Source: Panorpa germanica (lineage: Eukaryota > Arthropoda > Insecta > Mecoptera > Panorpidae). From it: a DNA stretch of 64,000 nt. Positions 1 through 13,862 of this stretch are shown one piece after another. The stretch is taken from the NCBI GenBank assembly GCA_963678705.1, contig OY783217.1, forward strand, positions 5,642,001-5,706,000. Reading direction: 5' to 3'. A program made the position numbers and the translations under genes. Within the stretch, counting starts at the first letter, position 1. Every line of letters starts with the position of its first letter. The notes beneath the pieces are model-generated. The model was given only the letters and a program-made list of their open reading frames with translations, made no database searches and was not told the origin of the DNA.

Positions 1-89
1 TTGATTCTAGTCTGAATTTTCTATCTGTGAACCATGTACTCATTTTTATAAAACTGTATTATATATTTATTACATGTTTAATTCTTTGT

Positions 90-850
90 TAATAACTCTG
101 CGGAGATAATTTCAATGGGCCTGTGGACTCTTTTTTTAGGGGTAAAAAGTATTTTTAGTACATGTATATTGGCGTATTTATTTTTATAAATACCCAAAAG
201 TTGACGAAGTTATAGCTACATCAAATTTGAATTTCAGTTTTGCCGCGTGTTTTAGATATGCGTATGACGTCACTGAAGAAATAAGTAATCGAGATTATTA
301 TTCCTTTTTCACAAGTTTCGTAAAATAATACTTCATGGAAAACACAACCCAGTATGCGTCTTTGTGACATACCATCCATTGGAATTTTATATAACATTTT
401 TTATAACAAAATGACTTTTTTAATTGTTTATATCTCCTAAAATATAAGATGTTATTAAAAAATGATTGGATATTTGAGGTTCTGGTAGCCAACTTTATCA
501 ATATATAGTTTCGTTTTATAGAAAATAAGTCATGATTCACAACCCTATTAAAATAGTCATTTTTTACTCTTTAATAATCAAAGTGATACAAATGAAATCT
601 GCGTGTGACGTCACATCCGACTATTGCTTTCTCTCTTATACAACAGTGATGCGTACGAGTGTGTGCGTGATACGTTATTTACTACTAACCGCTAAATCGT
701 GTATCTCCTCAAGTTTTACATTATACTTGCTGTGAAAAAAGGAAAATAATCTTGATTACTTATGTGACGTCATATGCAGAAGTAAAGCAAGCGGCAAAAT
801 TGATATTCAAATTGTACATAGCTATATTCATAGCATAGATATTATCTAAA
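90..850. repeat. Repeat element with ~105 bp imperfect inverted arms
   Basis: The stretch at about 207-315 is matched in reverse complement by about 727-830; shared landmarks are a 'GCGGCAAAA' block, 'ATTCAAATT', 'GATTACTTAT' and a full TGACGTCA palindrome in each arm (265-272, 765-772). A third TGACGTCA lies in the loop (606-613). Parts of the left half recur, diverged, at about 61240-61790, so this is a dispersed family. No transposase coding is visible. Class not determined; a foldback-like or nonautonomous DNA transposon is most likely. Confidence 0.6.
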
Positions 851-3800
851 TAGATATATAATAACGTATATTTCAATCGGAAATTAAAAAAAAAACCGTT
901 AAAAAATGAGTTTACAAGCGAATCCTTTATCACGCGAGAAGTTGTATTGTGTACTTAGAAAATAGCAAAGTAATAGTACGAGTACATTAATTGAAAACTT
1001 AAACGTTATATTAATTAACATGTGCGTGGGACTCTACTATATGTATTAATTGAAATTAAAAAACGTAATCTTTCTTCTCTTAATATTTGACATTGGTTTA
1101 ACATTGAAGTTATTGAGTAGGTCAGGTACAATTTTTCTTAAGTGCTCAACCGTAAGATTAACTGCGATGCACCTATCTGTCAATCACGCGATATTGATGC
1201 ATACCCTCATCCATTGAATTCAATGGAAATTCCCTTAGAAATGGAGGAAAAAAAATATTAATAAAATTTTGTAATATGTCAATAATTTATTGAAATATTT
1301 TTTAAATCGTTAATGACTTTATTTGTGATACTTAATTGTGATATTAACAAGGTGTATCTAAAGTTTATAAAATTTTCTAATTTATTTTTGCATACTAAAA
1401 AATTAATAACATCAATTACTTAGGTAATATGAAGTTTTTAAAAATTGTTCTATTTAAATGCAATTATATATTATTTTTTTAAATGAAATTTTCCTGACAC
1501 CCTGTTATGTAATTATAAACTGTATTAATCTGGTATTACTTCCAAATGGACTATTATGACTACTACCATGATTTATAAATTTATTGTTTTGGAAAAAGTT
1601 TTAAATTTTTTGAAACGTATAAATTTGTTTTCGTCACGGAAATTTGTAATAATAATAAATCAATTTTTCCTTGTTATGCGCGGTAGTAGGATTTCTTACC
1701 GTTATTGACAAGTAATTTTAAGCACCCTTCGAATTTATTGCATTGCAATCGATCAGAAATGTATCTCCGTTTCTACTGCAATCTATTTGCAGAGTGGTTT
1801 GCTGGCGGCAGTGTAGTCAGCAGTACGTTATATATTTCTGACGAGTACTGTTCGTCATTTACAAAGAAGGAGTCTAGTGGACTAGTCGAAAATCCCAGAA
1901 ATGTGTATCTAAATCATTGAGTATAGCAACCGGCACTTAATGTGACAGGTAAATAAACTTTTTTGACCGCCCAAGTCGAAATGTTAGACCTATCCTGATC
2001 CTATAAGTGATCTTTACTCCTCTTTTCATACTAAATAAAGTAAAGTAAACCTCGTCTCGTCCTAAACATTATTATATGACCCTCCCTTGGTCCTAAAGGA
2101 AATCATGATCCTATCGCAATTGCAATTTGGGTGTGCTGATTCGAAACCACTAGAATTTTAAGGGGAGGGTTTTGAAAGTTATTTAACACTGTTCATTAAC
2201 AAGTCACAAACCTTGGATAATTTAGAAGATACATCTGTGGACTGATACTAAAAATACCAATGTCACTTTTTCTCATCCAATGGTCTTAACAGAATAGAAG
2301 TTATTTGCTTAATGCATTTGCTCGTATTATTATAATAGGTTAAGCTAAAGACGGTGGATGACAAGCACATATGTTATTTTCATGAAGTACCAAAATTTGA
2401 TGAATAACTTTTTGGACAGATTGTAAATTATGAATTGAAAAAAAAAACTCTCATCAAAATATTGAATTTTTCTTAAAATGAAATACATTATTAGTTTGTA
2501 TGCAAACATGTCTATATTTTAGCCATAGTTGAAACTAGTAGAATTAGACTTCCATTTGGTTCCAAAACTTTGTAATTTTGACATACATAACATGCAATTT
2601 TTTAACAATATTTCACGCTATATTATTTTAACAATTTGTTTACCAATTTACATTGTTTAATTTAAGCTTTTACAAATAAATATTTCTTAAACATATACAT
2701 TGATAAATTAATCATATATTGATTATATAGAAAACCTTGTTTGGCGCCATTTAGGTACCTACATATTGTATGTTCAAGTACCCAAACAGATTGCGTAATG
2801 TTTTGACTATATAGAATACAATTCACTTGTATCTATACTGCAATGTTGTATTGAATATTCATTGTTTTTAAATATATATTGTTTTTATTTGCATAAAAAG
2901 AATAAAATAAAACATTTTCTTTATTTTGTTGCAATGAGACAACGAAATTTTTGTTGAGTATGCACTTATATCTTAAATTGTATACTGTACCTAATTCAAT
3001 ACGCAGATAAATCATAATTGCAACCAAACCTAATTAAAATATTGATAAAATTGTCAAATATCGTTTAACTACGATGGTTGTTTGATAAGTCAGTGACTCT
3101 TTGAATTTCCCGCACAGTAACACTGCTCCTGTTAATTATCTATCAATAGACTACTGTGAAATTTTGAGTTAGCTCATTTAATGGTTCACAACACGAATAT
3201 TTTGAGTTGTATCGCTATTGAACTGGAAGATCGACATATAAAAATTATGTTTTCCTCAAGACAAAGCTATCTGGCATTAATCATCAACGATTTTAACCAC
3301 TGTACCATAATTTACTTTCAATTCTATATAAGTAAGAATTAATTTATAAAATATTTTTTTCATTCATAGTTTTCATATTTATAAATAATTCTAGAGATTA
3401 TTCTTATTTGTTATTGAACATTAAATACGATTGCGTTAACTATGAAAGATAAATTATATGTAAATATTATGGGTAACATTAAAGAAAACAAAAGATTAAG
3501 CTTTTGTTTATCACAAAAATACGAGTACATTTTCTTTAATATCAGTGCAATATTCTTCCTACCCAATATTCGTCTTTCTTTAAATAAATTCCTGGGTAGA
3601 AAGTTACTCATGTAAATGCAGTGTAAGATACGACCCTATAAACCAAAGTAAATCAAGTAAGCAAAAGTTTATTAAATAATTCCTAATTGTTATTGAAATT
3701 TGTATTTTTAGTACACGATTTTCGTCATTTACTTAAATACGTAAATTTCTTACATAATAAGTAATTTGTAAGCATCCTTCTGTTTAAATACAAACAAAAG

Positions 3801-6326
3801 ATCGTCGTCGCCTATTTTTAATGTTTTTAATCGCAAAACAAACATATTACATGTCTGCATTCGATATGTTACCAATATCGTCCAACTAGGACTGACAATA
3901 CGTCGATATTTTCGTCGATAATAATCGATATCATCTATAGAAGCATTATTTCTGAATTAGAATTTTGTTGTGTACTTAATGAATTTCCAATAATAGTAAT
4001 ATTTGAAATTGTAATTTTCACATATAATTTTCATAGATTGTTTTTTCAAAATAAAATTTTACTAGAAATTTTCATAGAAAGTGAAAATATCATGCTTTGT
4101 GAATTACATTTTAATGTTTAATGAATGTATCATTATATATTTTTGAACTTTTAATCCATATATAAGAAGTTTAAATTTTTGCATGTGAAAATACTTTGAA
4201 ATATAGAAATTCAAAAATTGGAAAATTATATGGCAGGTTAGGGAACTTTGGAGATGTTCAAATTTTGAAATGTAAATAATTAAGTATATAATTAATATAA
4301 AATTAAAATTTAATTTAGGGTCGTTTTTGACGAAGATAAAAATTGTGCTAGAAAGTTGAAATTTTATATATGTGCCAAGAATATTATCGTAAATTATTTT
4401 GGTAAAAATCTCCAAATTTTGAAAATAAAGTTGGTCAAATAACGCATAAATTTTGAAAATTATAATTATGTTTTATTTTGTTAAAGAAATTGCACTTGTT
4501 GTTTTAAGAGTACAGCCTGTAAAAAACTATAATAAAGTGAAAAATTAAACTGATTATAATATGAAATTGCATATTACTTTATTGAATTTTATTCATGGGC
4601 AAATGCTAATACATATATAAAATCGATGTACATATCGATCTCCTTGAACACGTATCGTAAACTTGTGTAGTGACAACACTACATGCTGCCGTCTCTTTTT
4701 CTGTCTGAGCATAAGACTGTCTCCTCAGTACATATTCGTATGTAGTCACTTTGTATGCGAGAGAGTTCACTTGCGACTATTGACCTGATATTGATCCGTT
4801 TTTAAAATCGATTGCATTATACAGTACAGTTTCTAGTAAACAACAAATTTCATATACCGTAGTAACATCGGAATCGACAGCGACATGCAGATTTTTATTT
4901 TTATCGTGAAAATTAAAAATCTGTGCATTATCATATAATTTTAATAAACATATTTATCAACGACATGTTTTACAGAGCATTTGCAACTGTATTAATTATA
5001 ATATGTAGATGTAGGTTCACAATATTTAAAAAACAAATATGTTAACAGGTGTTCAAATTATCTCTTTAAAAAAATCGATCCAAGTACTGACGATACTAAA
5101 CTTCAATGATTGAATGGGAATTAGTACATTTAATATAGTATGGACCTAATCACGCAGGTCTCGTAATGATGAAACGTAGATTATGAGAAAAGTGACACCC
5201 TTACAAAGGTTTGCTCCTACGAAGCTCTCGTCATTTAAATCATCCATTAAACAATGTAGAAAAATAGTAAATTGAAAATTTATTTCTATACCTATTTATC
5301 GTTGATAATATATTATGTGTCTTACGTTTCCTAAAAATAGCACAAATCTTTATCGTATCCATAACCCAACGTCTTCATTCATTTAAATTTATTTTCAAAA
5401 ATTAATAAAAACGTTGCCGTATTATTTATAAATTCGACAAGATATTTATCTTTCCTAACTTGCTGCTTTTTGTTATCTTATTTTAAAGTGTTACACAATT
5501 TTCGAAATATTGTTCTTGGCTAACCTAATAGTTAAAAATACTAATTTAGTAAACCTTCATAGGTCGTTAACACAGATGATGTGTGCTTCGAAAGTGTGTC
5601 ATATAATCAAGCTACGCGACAAGAGATAACAAATTTATGAGGTATTTATTAAATACTTATGTATATACAGTCTTTGTCAATAACTAGATTTTATCAGGTA
5701 ACAGTCTTAAAATTAATTATTTGTTATATTAATCATTAAATTGTCTCACATTCTTAATTTTTCGTGTAAATAATATTTTCGTGTAAGTAACCAACATAAT
5801 ATCAATTGGAAGGGAATGATTTCGATTTTTGGAAACACGCGCGTATGAAAAAGACAAAAGTTTAAGGCAATCCATATACTTTTACTACTACTAAGTGTAC
5901 TTTTCGAGTTTTACAAGCCCAAATATACGCACAAGATTTCATTTCATTATTAAAATTTAAAATTTAAATTCTCTCCTTCTGTTTCAATGCTTTTCAACAC
6001 TCCTGTTCCTCCTTTTTACTTGTGCCATCCGTCTTCCTCCTTCTTTCTTCCATAGCAGCAATTCCTTCAGATCTAGCTTTTCCCAACATATTATGAAAGC
6101 TTTCTCTTCAAATTTAGTATATATCTATATTTAAAACATTAATCCTGTTACTACATACTTATAAAATATGTTTGTTTACCTTATTACTTATTTTACTATT
6201 TACATAGTAAATGTGTAGTATTATTCATAATACGGAGCCCATTAAACACGTAATTGTAATTGTGTTTATATGTATTTCACATGAAATTTATTTGCAAGAA
6301 TTTGTGTTTGCAATTTTCTTTTATTA
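851..6326. other. AT-rich intergenic DNA, no gene seen
   Basis: Only short, compositionally random ORFs occur here and none has recognisable protein motifs. There are C/T-rich patches near 5980-6080 and an AT/CG dyad around 3900-3945 (CGATAT/ATCGAT). Nothing supports a gene. Confidence 0.6.
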
Positions 6327-6640
6327 ACGGCAAACTTCGAATTGCTCCCACATCCACCGTATTCGCCAGATTTGGCTCCCAGCGACTACTGCCTGTTCGC
6401 AGATCTGAAAAAAATGCTCCCCGGTAAGAAATTTCGCACGAATGAAGAGGTTATCGCTGAAACTGAGGCCTATTTTGAGGCAAAAGATAAATCGTTCTAC
6501 AAAAGTGGTATTGAAATGTTAGAGCGGCGCTGTAATGATTGCGTTGCTCTTGATGGAGATTACGTTGATGAATAATGCTAATTTTGAACCAAAAAAACTG
6601 TGTTTTCTTTGTTAGGCCCGGGACTTTTCAGCCCATGTGC
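6327..6640 (+). pseudogene. mariner transposase C-terminal relic
   Basis: The reading frame from 6333 gives NFELLPHPPYSPDLAPSDY followed by a lysine-rich stretch and ends in GDYVDE and a stop at 6573-6575. This is the last ~80 residues of a mariner (IS630-Tc1-mariner, DD34D) transposase, including the conserved PHPPYSPDLAPSD block with the third catalytic Asp. The N-terminal helix-turn-helix and the first two catalytic Asp are absent, so it is 5'-truncated and dead. Downstream, 'GGCCCGGGACTTTTCAGCCC' near 6616-6635 looks like the 3' terminal repeat. The frame is still open across the fragment, suggesting fairly recent insertion. Confidence 0.88.
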
Positions 6641-8896
6641 TATAAGAATTTCTTTATTTGTGTTTGTTGCATAAAAGAAGTTAACTAAAAAATTGGCAAA
6701 AATGTCCAGTCCCGTATCAATGCTTGGCATACCATGGCAACCCTATATATCAGGCGTGTTTTAAAAATAAAGTCCCACTGCATGGTCCAGAGATCAAAGT
6801 CAAATTTCACCCTTGAATCGTGTTACTCATAAGTGAAACTTTGGGATATGTGAACATGTTAGTGCAAATGTGATTATCTACCAATTAAGAATATTTTTTA
6901 CTTCACAATGAAGAGTAGTTCAGTGGCTTCGGTACAAAAAAGATCCACCTAGTGTGATTTTTTCAAGAACTTTCCATTCCATTACTAACCTTTACTACCA
7001 TTCCAATGTATTAATTTCAAAAGGGGTAAAAACAAATCACTGGTTGTTTGAGACCAAAGTTGCTAATATACTTGATCCTTTTCCATTTATTTCATCAAGA
7101 ACCGTTGATACCTATCCATCCACACCTCATTTATGAAAAAATGAGATATCAAAGAAATATAAGTGTGATAGAAAAGATATAACCTTCGTCAAGAAAAAAA
7201 ATGACAGAAGAACAACAAAAAATATTTCAGTCAATTTTAAAATAATAAATGATTTTTTTAAAACTATTTAAGAATTATATAAAATTAAAAAGAGTATAAT
7301 AAAGTTAAGATACAAATACCTGTAAATTAGGTAGCAATGTCATTCTGGGGTCGACAATTCGCTGCGGTCTTTTCAAGAATATTTAGCAACAAGTCACCAT
7401 TAATTACTGTTAAAACTTTTCCGACACATAAATTGACATAAGTGTCAATCCAACATGATCCTGTGAATAGTGGATCAGGTATATGCTACCTAAACATTTA
7501 GTTAAAGGCACACTGGAAACTACAAACTAGACCGTCTTTAGGCAGAAATATAGTGAAAATCATAATGATGATTACTATGAAATGAATAAAACCATAGAAT
7601 AGAACGTGGTCAAACTGAGAGTAAATACGGACCTTATTAAAAACCGATCGTATTGATTTTTCATCGCAGAAAATATTCATCGTGTAACAAGTCATCTCGT
7701 ATGGTGGTGATGAAAGGAGAAGAGAAAATTCTGCGATGAATACTTGCAAGTAAGATGCTACGATGAATAACCGGGTAGTTTTTCATGAGTGGAAATGTTT
7801 AAATGACTCGACGAAAGAAAATGTCGTATATATGAAATAAAGCGAAATGCAATCGACTTTGGTATGATATATTAGAATTAAAGAACTACGCAGTGTAATA
7901 ATAAATTCTTGGTACTAATTCTTACCGTATCAAATTAGTGCATTGAGAAGATAACAGTGCTTCATATAACGTTGTAAAATTATGTAAGTTATATACCATA
8001 CATCCATGTATACATTACGACTATAGTTGTAATATACATACTCACTCGCACGCTTCATGTCAATATACATAGTCGTCCGCAGAGGGAGTTAAATGGGGCA
8101 CAGATTCCCCCTCGAAATAAAATTTCACTGGTTACAATGTAATCTAAAGATAATATAAATTTACACTGAAGCCCCGGCTGATATATTTTGACGGACGCCC
8201 ATGAATATGTATAATTATTTTATAATGTTAGTACTTGTAATTATATTACGAACTGGTTATTCCAAACGTCATGTCACTGGCAAATTAATGCATTCCATGA
8301 CCGTTCACAATTTTAAATGCATCAAAAAAGATGTATAACAATTTTGGTCGTGTCTGTTGTAAAATAAGAAAAAATTGTCATGCGTTTTTCCTGAAAGTTC
8401 TTATCATCACCAAATTACATTAACACTACATATTAGCGCATAGATTCTGTGATAGACATTAAGTTTATAATAATTTGCAAGCCACTCCACATAAAAGTGC
8501 TCTTGTTTTTCAATATCTGCTTTACCAGTGGGTCCTGATATAAAAATATATATTATCAATGTAATACGCAATTTCTGCAATTTGCGATCACATTTTTTAT
8601 GATAGATATTGAGCCGTAAAGTTACATACACTTAAAAACAGCACATCGCCTTTTTGATTGCGATACTGAAATTTATAACGGCAGTGGCCATGAATAGATC
8701 ATTCTTGTTGTCGGAATATAAAGTTAAAAAAAGAAAGCCTAGAAAGCCCGAGAAATCATAAAAAAAAAACAAAAAAAAATTGAAACAGCGGAACAGTATT
8801 TTTAACGTCGTACACTTTTGATTTAACAAAATAAACAGTTTATACATAACAAATGTATAAAAAAAACATTTTTTATCTTTACAAATTTGAAATAAT
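6641..8896. other. Intergenic DNA, no gene seen
   Basis: Short ORFs only. A block near 6750-6790 ('GTTTTAAAAATAAAGTCC') resembles the terminus of a small DNA transposon but has no partner that I could find. Sequence at 8040-8200 is slightly less AT-rich; no coding signal. Confidence 0.5.
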
Positions 8897-9075
8897 GGGT
8901 GTTTTAACAAGAGGTAGCTATTTTAAAACAATAGAGAAACTCAATATTTTCGAGAAAGGGGTGATAATATTGTTATTTTAATCTATAGTACAAACTCTGA
9001 GGTTAGTAATGAAACATAATATCTCCCAAATATCAGCGAAATTTATGAAATAACTAAATATTTTAAACTCAAAAA
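8897..9075. mobile_element. MITE copy, GGGTGTTT..AACAAGAG terminus
   Basis: It starts with GGGTGTTTTAACAAGAGG and continues into a body ('CAAACTCTGAGGTTAGTAA', 'ACATAATATCTCCCAAAT') that matches the element at 11525-11738. The right end has decayed. The terminal repeat resembles that of the transposase relic at 47593-48065, so an IS630-Tc1-mariner origin is inferred. Confidence 0.65.
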
Positions 9076-9267
9076 TTTTGGTCTATTTTTTGGAATATTA
9101 ATTGAAAAAATTCAAACGCAAATATTACGTTTTATAAACGTTTACGTTTATACGTTTAGTTACGTTTTTTTCGTATAAACTACGTTTTTACGTAATTTTT
9201 TTTTAAATTTAATTTATTTAGTGTCTTGATTTACACTACTACCTAATAAGTTTATGATTATGTACTT

Positions 9268-9302
9268 GATAACAACCAAACTCAGAAAATATAACTCTGG
9301 TC
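9268..9302 (-). repeat. Fragment of tRNA-like SINE family
   Basis: The sequence 'CAGAAAATATAACTCTGGTC' is the 3' flank shared with the copies at 19160-19265 (same orientation) and 11870-11960 (opposite). Only the part beyond the B-box-like segment is kept. Confidence 0.4.
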
Positions 9303-9539
9303 CTTCATTTTAATTTAAGTTTTGCTTATTTCCGACGCTCTGCAGACCTCCTATAATGTTGGCAGTATTTATAATGTGTTCCTGTATGTTTCACTATAGG
9401 TTTACATAATTATCACTACATAATTCAACTATTTGTTCTAGCTTAATAAAATACTCCACCAAAACAAATTAACCTTTGAAATGATGAATTGATTGTGCAC
9501 TCAACTTTAACATAAATATTTATCTATGTGCAACCTAAT

Positions 9540-9640
9540 CCCGACGCGTCGTGTGACGTCCTCCGCGCCGTACCGTACCCCCTCCCCCCACCTTCACTTC
9601 TCCTGTGACTCATGATGTAATGGTCACCGATACGTTAACT
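9540..9640. promoter_or_regulatory. GC/CpG-rich block, possible promoter
   Basis: In a surrounding of about 25% GC this ~80 bp block has many CpGs (GACGCGTCG, CCGCGCCG), a CRE-like TGACGTC and an AP-1-like TGACTCA near 9606. It lies upstream of NFAT in the same orientation and could be a distal promoter or noncoding first exon. No coding or splice evidence ties it to the gene. Confidence 0.3.
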
Positions 9641-11524
9641 AACAATTGTTGTGATTTGCAAACAATTCAAAGCAACAGTACACAACAGTGCAACAGTGCA
9701 GTTTGCAAACTTCAGTACACAATGCATTTATGCTTACAAACAAACGATTGTTGCTATTTTAAATTTTTAACAATTGTTCATATTAGTTGGACAACTTTGT
9801 ATTACTTGTGTTTTAATAACAAACTTTTTATTATCTTAAAATAGTGTATTATTAATGTTTCTATTGTTAACCTATAATTGTTTATATATGTGTGATATTA
9901 ATAGATTGTTTTTATTTATTAAATTGCTTAAAAATGTAAGTAGATTATTTTTGTTTATAATTTTTATTAATTGAATTTTATGAATAATTGTACAATTTTA
10001 TAAACATGTTACTTTATTGATATTTGATCATCATTATCAAATTCCAATTCCTCGAGCTGTTGTTGATGTTGAATTTAAGTTACATTCAAATGTTTATGTT
10101 GTATTCATATTTAGTAATAAGAAATGTGTACACTGTTAAAAATGTTCTTAAATTTATTAGAAAAATTTGTATTAAAATTAAGAACCGGGGTATATTATTT
10201 ATTCCTAAAGGGTTAGATTGCTCTGGCGCTCGTAAAAACTAGCAAAAAAAGATAATTTTTTTATCATTAAATACTGTATACATATAAGCTGTTCCATGGA
10301 ACACATTTGCCGGAAAGCCCGCTGATGGTCACCACCAGCACCAGAAATAAAAAATTAAATATTTTCTAGTAAGTAATTGTATTTGTAAAGTATTTTTTTA
10401 AGTTAAAAAATTGAATAATAAATGAACAAGGCATCAAGGAATCGTAAAATAATTCCTAGGACTCCAGTCCTTTTTTCGCCATATAGTCTTCATTACCACT
10501 TACTTTACAATAAATATCATTACATAACTTTTTGCGATGTCATTCCTCTTTCTCTTCTTAGAATTATATAGAAGATGTGGTTTAATTTTTATTAATATCG
10601 AATAAGGCGTTCTTAAGCGACCAGTTCAATAAAATAATGTATAAGTATACCGTCATGTTTTAAGTTTTAGAAAGTTTGGCGCAAACATATTCACAAAACA
10701 AAAACAAAAATTAAAACTAAAACATGTGCAATAAGCAATTACGCATATTGGCATAACCTATATTATTTTTGCAATTAAAAAGTAAAATTAAAGTAGATGG
10801 GAGTGATAGTTAATGATTGACGTTCTGTAATAAATCCGGTTTTAGAAATAATGACGTATACACGTAAAAATACGTCGGACTAGTGTAACCAGCTAAACGC
10901 ATTTTTTAATAAAATCATAAAGTCCAATTTAAATACAAATATGTTTATGAAAGATTATTTAATCGTAATATATTCAACTTTGTAACAAATACGATGCAAA
11001 AACATATGTACTTGTAAAATGCATTATCATACTAGTAACAACCATAACCTACATTAACATACTTGCGCAGATATATTATTGATATGTGTATTAAACATAA
11101 ATAATCTGGCGTAGGTCTCAGATAAAAACATGGTGCCTGTTTTATGGATTAAAATGTAAACTATGACTTAAAATATTCAATCTCGAACGCGCACTGCACA
11201 TATTTGAATTTGGGGACCTGTCATTTCTCTTTTCAATATTCTTATTACAGTAGTTGTGTTCTAAATGATGTTTTCCTTTATCTGGATGCAAATTCCGTTG
11301 TATCCAGTTATAATTTATTGCCAATAGAAGCCTCTCAGGGGCATATTATCAGTCATGCTAAAATATGGAATATATAACTTTTTAGTGGGTTTATTGATTA
11401 CCAGGCACATACAAGGCTTGTTTAAAAAAATTTACCATACCAGAAATTTTGGAATTATTGGTAGGGGCTATTAATTATATCCATCCGTATTTTATGTGTA
11501 TATTGTAATATACATATATAGATA
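9641..11524. other. AT-rich intergenic DNA with one dispersed repeat
   Basis: The block at about 10125-10195 ('TATTAAAATTAAGAAC' preceded by its own near-complement) recurs at about 21120-21180 inside NFAT intron 1, so it is a small interspersed repeat with a hairpin. No gene is visible. Confidence 0.5.
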
Positions 11525-11738
11525 GGATCTTTCAACGGTCATTTTAACTCAATAGAAAAACTCAATATTTCCGTGAAAAGATGGTGATATTTTTATTTTA
11601 ATCCAAAGTACAAACTCTGAGGTTAATAAAGAAACACAATATCTGCCAAATTTCACTGAAATATTACGTTTTTCTATTGATTTAAAATGACCGCTCTTGT
11701 TGAAACACCCATAAAGTAACCGCTCTTGTTGAAAGACC
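11525..11738. mobile_element. MITE with TCTTTCAAC / GTTGAAAGA ends
   Basis: The left end GGATCTTTCAACGGTCATTTTAA pairs with 'TTAAAATGACCGCTCTTGTTG' near 11683-11705. Two alternative right termini follow each other, ending at 11710 (GAAACACCC) and 11738 (GAAAGACC), which suggests a nested insertion or a duplicated end. The body matches 8897-9075. No coding capacity. Confidence 0.75.
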
Positions 11739-11869
11739 TTATATAAGATTGTGTTTTTTCGCCAAAATAAACTTGGAAAAAATATCCCATTTTCTTGGCG
11801 CTATAGCTTGCTTGTTCTTAGGTTTAGAGAAATGTTGTTAAGTAGAACTTTGTTCAAAATGTTACCCTC

Positions 11870-11960
11870 TTTAACATTGATGCAGTGGTCTGACTGGTAT
11901 GTCTTCGGGTTTGATCTCCGAAGCAGAGTTATATTTTCTGTGTTTGGTTTTTAAATCTAA
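11870..11960 (+). repeat. tRNA-like SINE-family copy
   Basis: 'CTTCGGGTTTGATCTCCGAA' resembles a tRNA T-arm/B box and is followed by 'CAGAGTTATATTTTCTG'. The same arrangement occurs at 19160-19265 (minus) and a related B-box block at 53535-53600 and 55495-55550. A tRNA-derived SINE is the likely source. Confidence 0.5.
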
Positions 11961-12770
11961 GTAATTTTTCAGTGTAATCTTAAAGCCTATATATCTAGTA
12001 AAATTTGCACTTAAATTGTAGATTGTTTTTGGTACCGTATTTTGTTAGGAAATTGTTATTTGAAGCTTTTTAATAAGTGCCCAATGGCATATTCTTTTTA
12101 AGAAAATATGTTACCCTCATTTTGCACTTTTTTGTAAACTTTAAATTAGTATAGCTAATTTTTGTGTTCTCTTACAAAGTGATTATTTTGCCTTGTGAAT
12201 ATTATCGTGTTTTATTTATTAAAATAACGTCCTATGTACTAGGATCGTAAAGGTAGATCAAAAAGATGACCAAAAATATATTAGGCGCAATTTTTTGATG
12301 AAAAATTAAAACGCCACAAATAATTCTAAACAACACTGTGTTTAGTATTATACATAATATATGTAATATGCATATGTAAATATGTATTTTGTTATTATAA
12401 AGATATTTTACATTTAAATTCTTTTTGTTTTGAATGTTACTTGGTACTTGTTTCTTATCATGAGTCTATCACGTGATTTTGTTTACATTTGGTGACTCGA
12501 AACATGGGTAAAGTACAATAACAAATAACACATGTTTCTTACTTTGGATTCGTTTATCAATTTATAATTCTTAATGAACAATACCAACGCTATTAAAAAA
12601 ATATACAAAGTGTAAGCTGTTTAATTATAATAAGCTATCATATATTATAATGTCCCAGGTGTATATTTATATTCTTATAGTCTTACTAGCGTTCATCCCC
12701 GTCGCAAAGCGACGTCTGTCTGTTATATGTGAATTGAATTTCATCTCAAATTTTAATTTCCTTTTTACCG

Positions 12771-13076
12771 TGACGAGATATTTCTACCGTAACGAGATAT
12801 TTTTTACCGCAACGAGATATTTTTACCGTGACGAGATATTTTTACCGTAACGAGATATTTTTACCGTAACGAGATATTTTTTACCGCAACGAGATATTTT
12901 TTACCGCAACGAGATATTTTTACCGTGACGAGATATTTTTACCGTAACGAGATATTTTTACCGTAACGAGATATTTTTTACCGCAACGAGATATTTTTAC
13001 CGTGACGAGATATTTTTACCGTGACGAGATATTTTTACCGTAACGAGATATTTTTTACCGCAACGAGATATTTTTA
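12771..13076. repeat. 19-20 bp tandem array, left arm
   Basis: About 16 copies of TTTTTACCGTAACGAGATA, with ACCGTGACG and ACCGCAACG variants; the ACCGCAACG version carries one extra T. This is the left-arm minisatellite of the palindromic element. Confidence 0.95.
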
Positions 13077-13653
13077 CATTTTATATTCTTTGCACAGTCA
13101 TTTTAATTTCGTATTTGTATTTTAAGAGTAAACCAATAATAGAAATGTTAGAGTTGAAAGGAAAAAGGAAAAGGAAATGCTCTGAATATAAATACCCTTC
13201 AAAGGATATCACATCCTGAATATGGTTTGTGAATCTCATATATTCATTTGTATAAGTATTTATTTATATTATACTTTTAGGGTCCTATTGCAGATGTTTT
13301 CCATGTAAAATTTTCATATTAATGTCCTTTTATTCTAACGAGATAACGGCGACAAAATGGCGGCATTTATTCTGTAATACATTTATGTATTGTATTGTAA
13401 ATATGAAAAATGATGCCAAGATATTTATATGAAATAAATACTTATACAAATGAATATATGAGATTCACAAACCATATTCAGGATGTGATATCCTTTGAAG
13501 GGTATTTATATTCAGAGCATTTCCTTTTCCTTTTTCCTTTCAACTCTAACATTTCTATTATTGGTTTACTCTTAAAATACAAATACGAAATTAAAATGAC
13601 TGTGCAAAGAATATAGAATAGAATGGAATATAATATGTAACGATGCCAACTTT

Positions 13654-13862
13654 CTCGTCACGGTAAAAATATCTCGTCACGGTAAAAATATCTCGTTGCG
13701 GTAAAAAATATCTCGTTACGGTAAAAATATCTCGTCACGGTAAAAATATCTCGTCACGGTAAAAATATCTCGTTGCGGTAAAAAATATCTCGTTACGGTA
13801 AAAATATCTCGTTACGGTAAAAATATCTCGTCACGGTAAAAATATCTCGTCACGGTAAAAAG
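13654..13862. repeat. 19-20 bp tandem array, right arm
   Basis: About 11 copies of the reverse complement of the left-arm unit (CTCGTCACGGTAAAAATAT and variants). The arm has fewer copies than the left arm, so copy number has changed independently since the palindrome formed. Confidence 0.95.

Noticed and set aside
3895-3950. CGATAT/ATCGAT dyads as a DREF-type promoter
   Set aside because: The full TATCGATA site is not present and no gene lies nearby.
12771-13862. Regular short repeats resembling a CRISPR array
   Set aside because: Units are contiguous 19-20 bp tandem copies without spacers, in an insect genome and inside a palindromic transposon.
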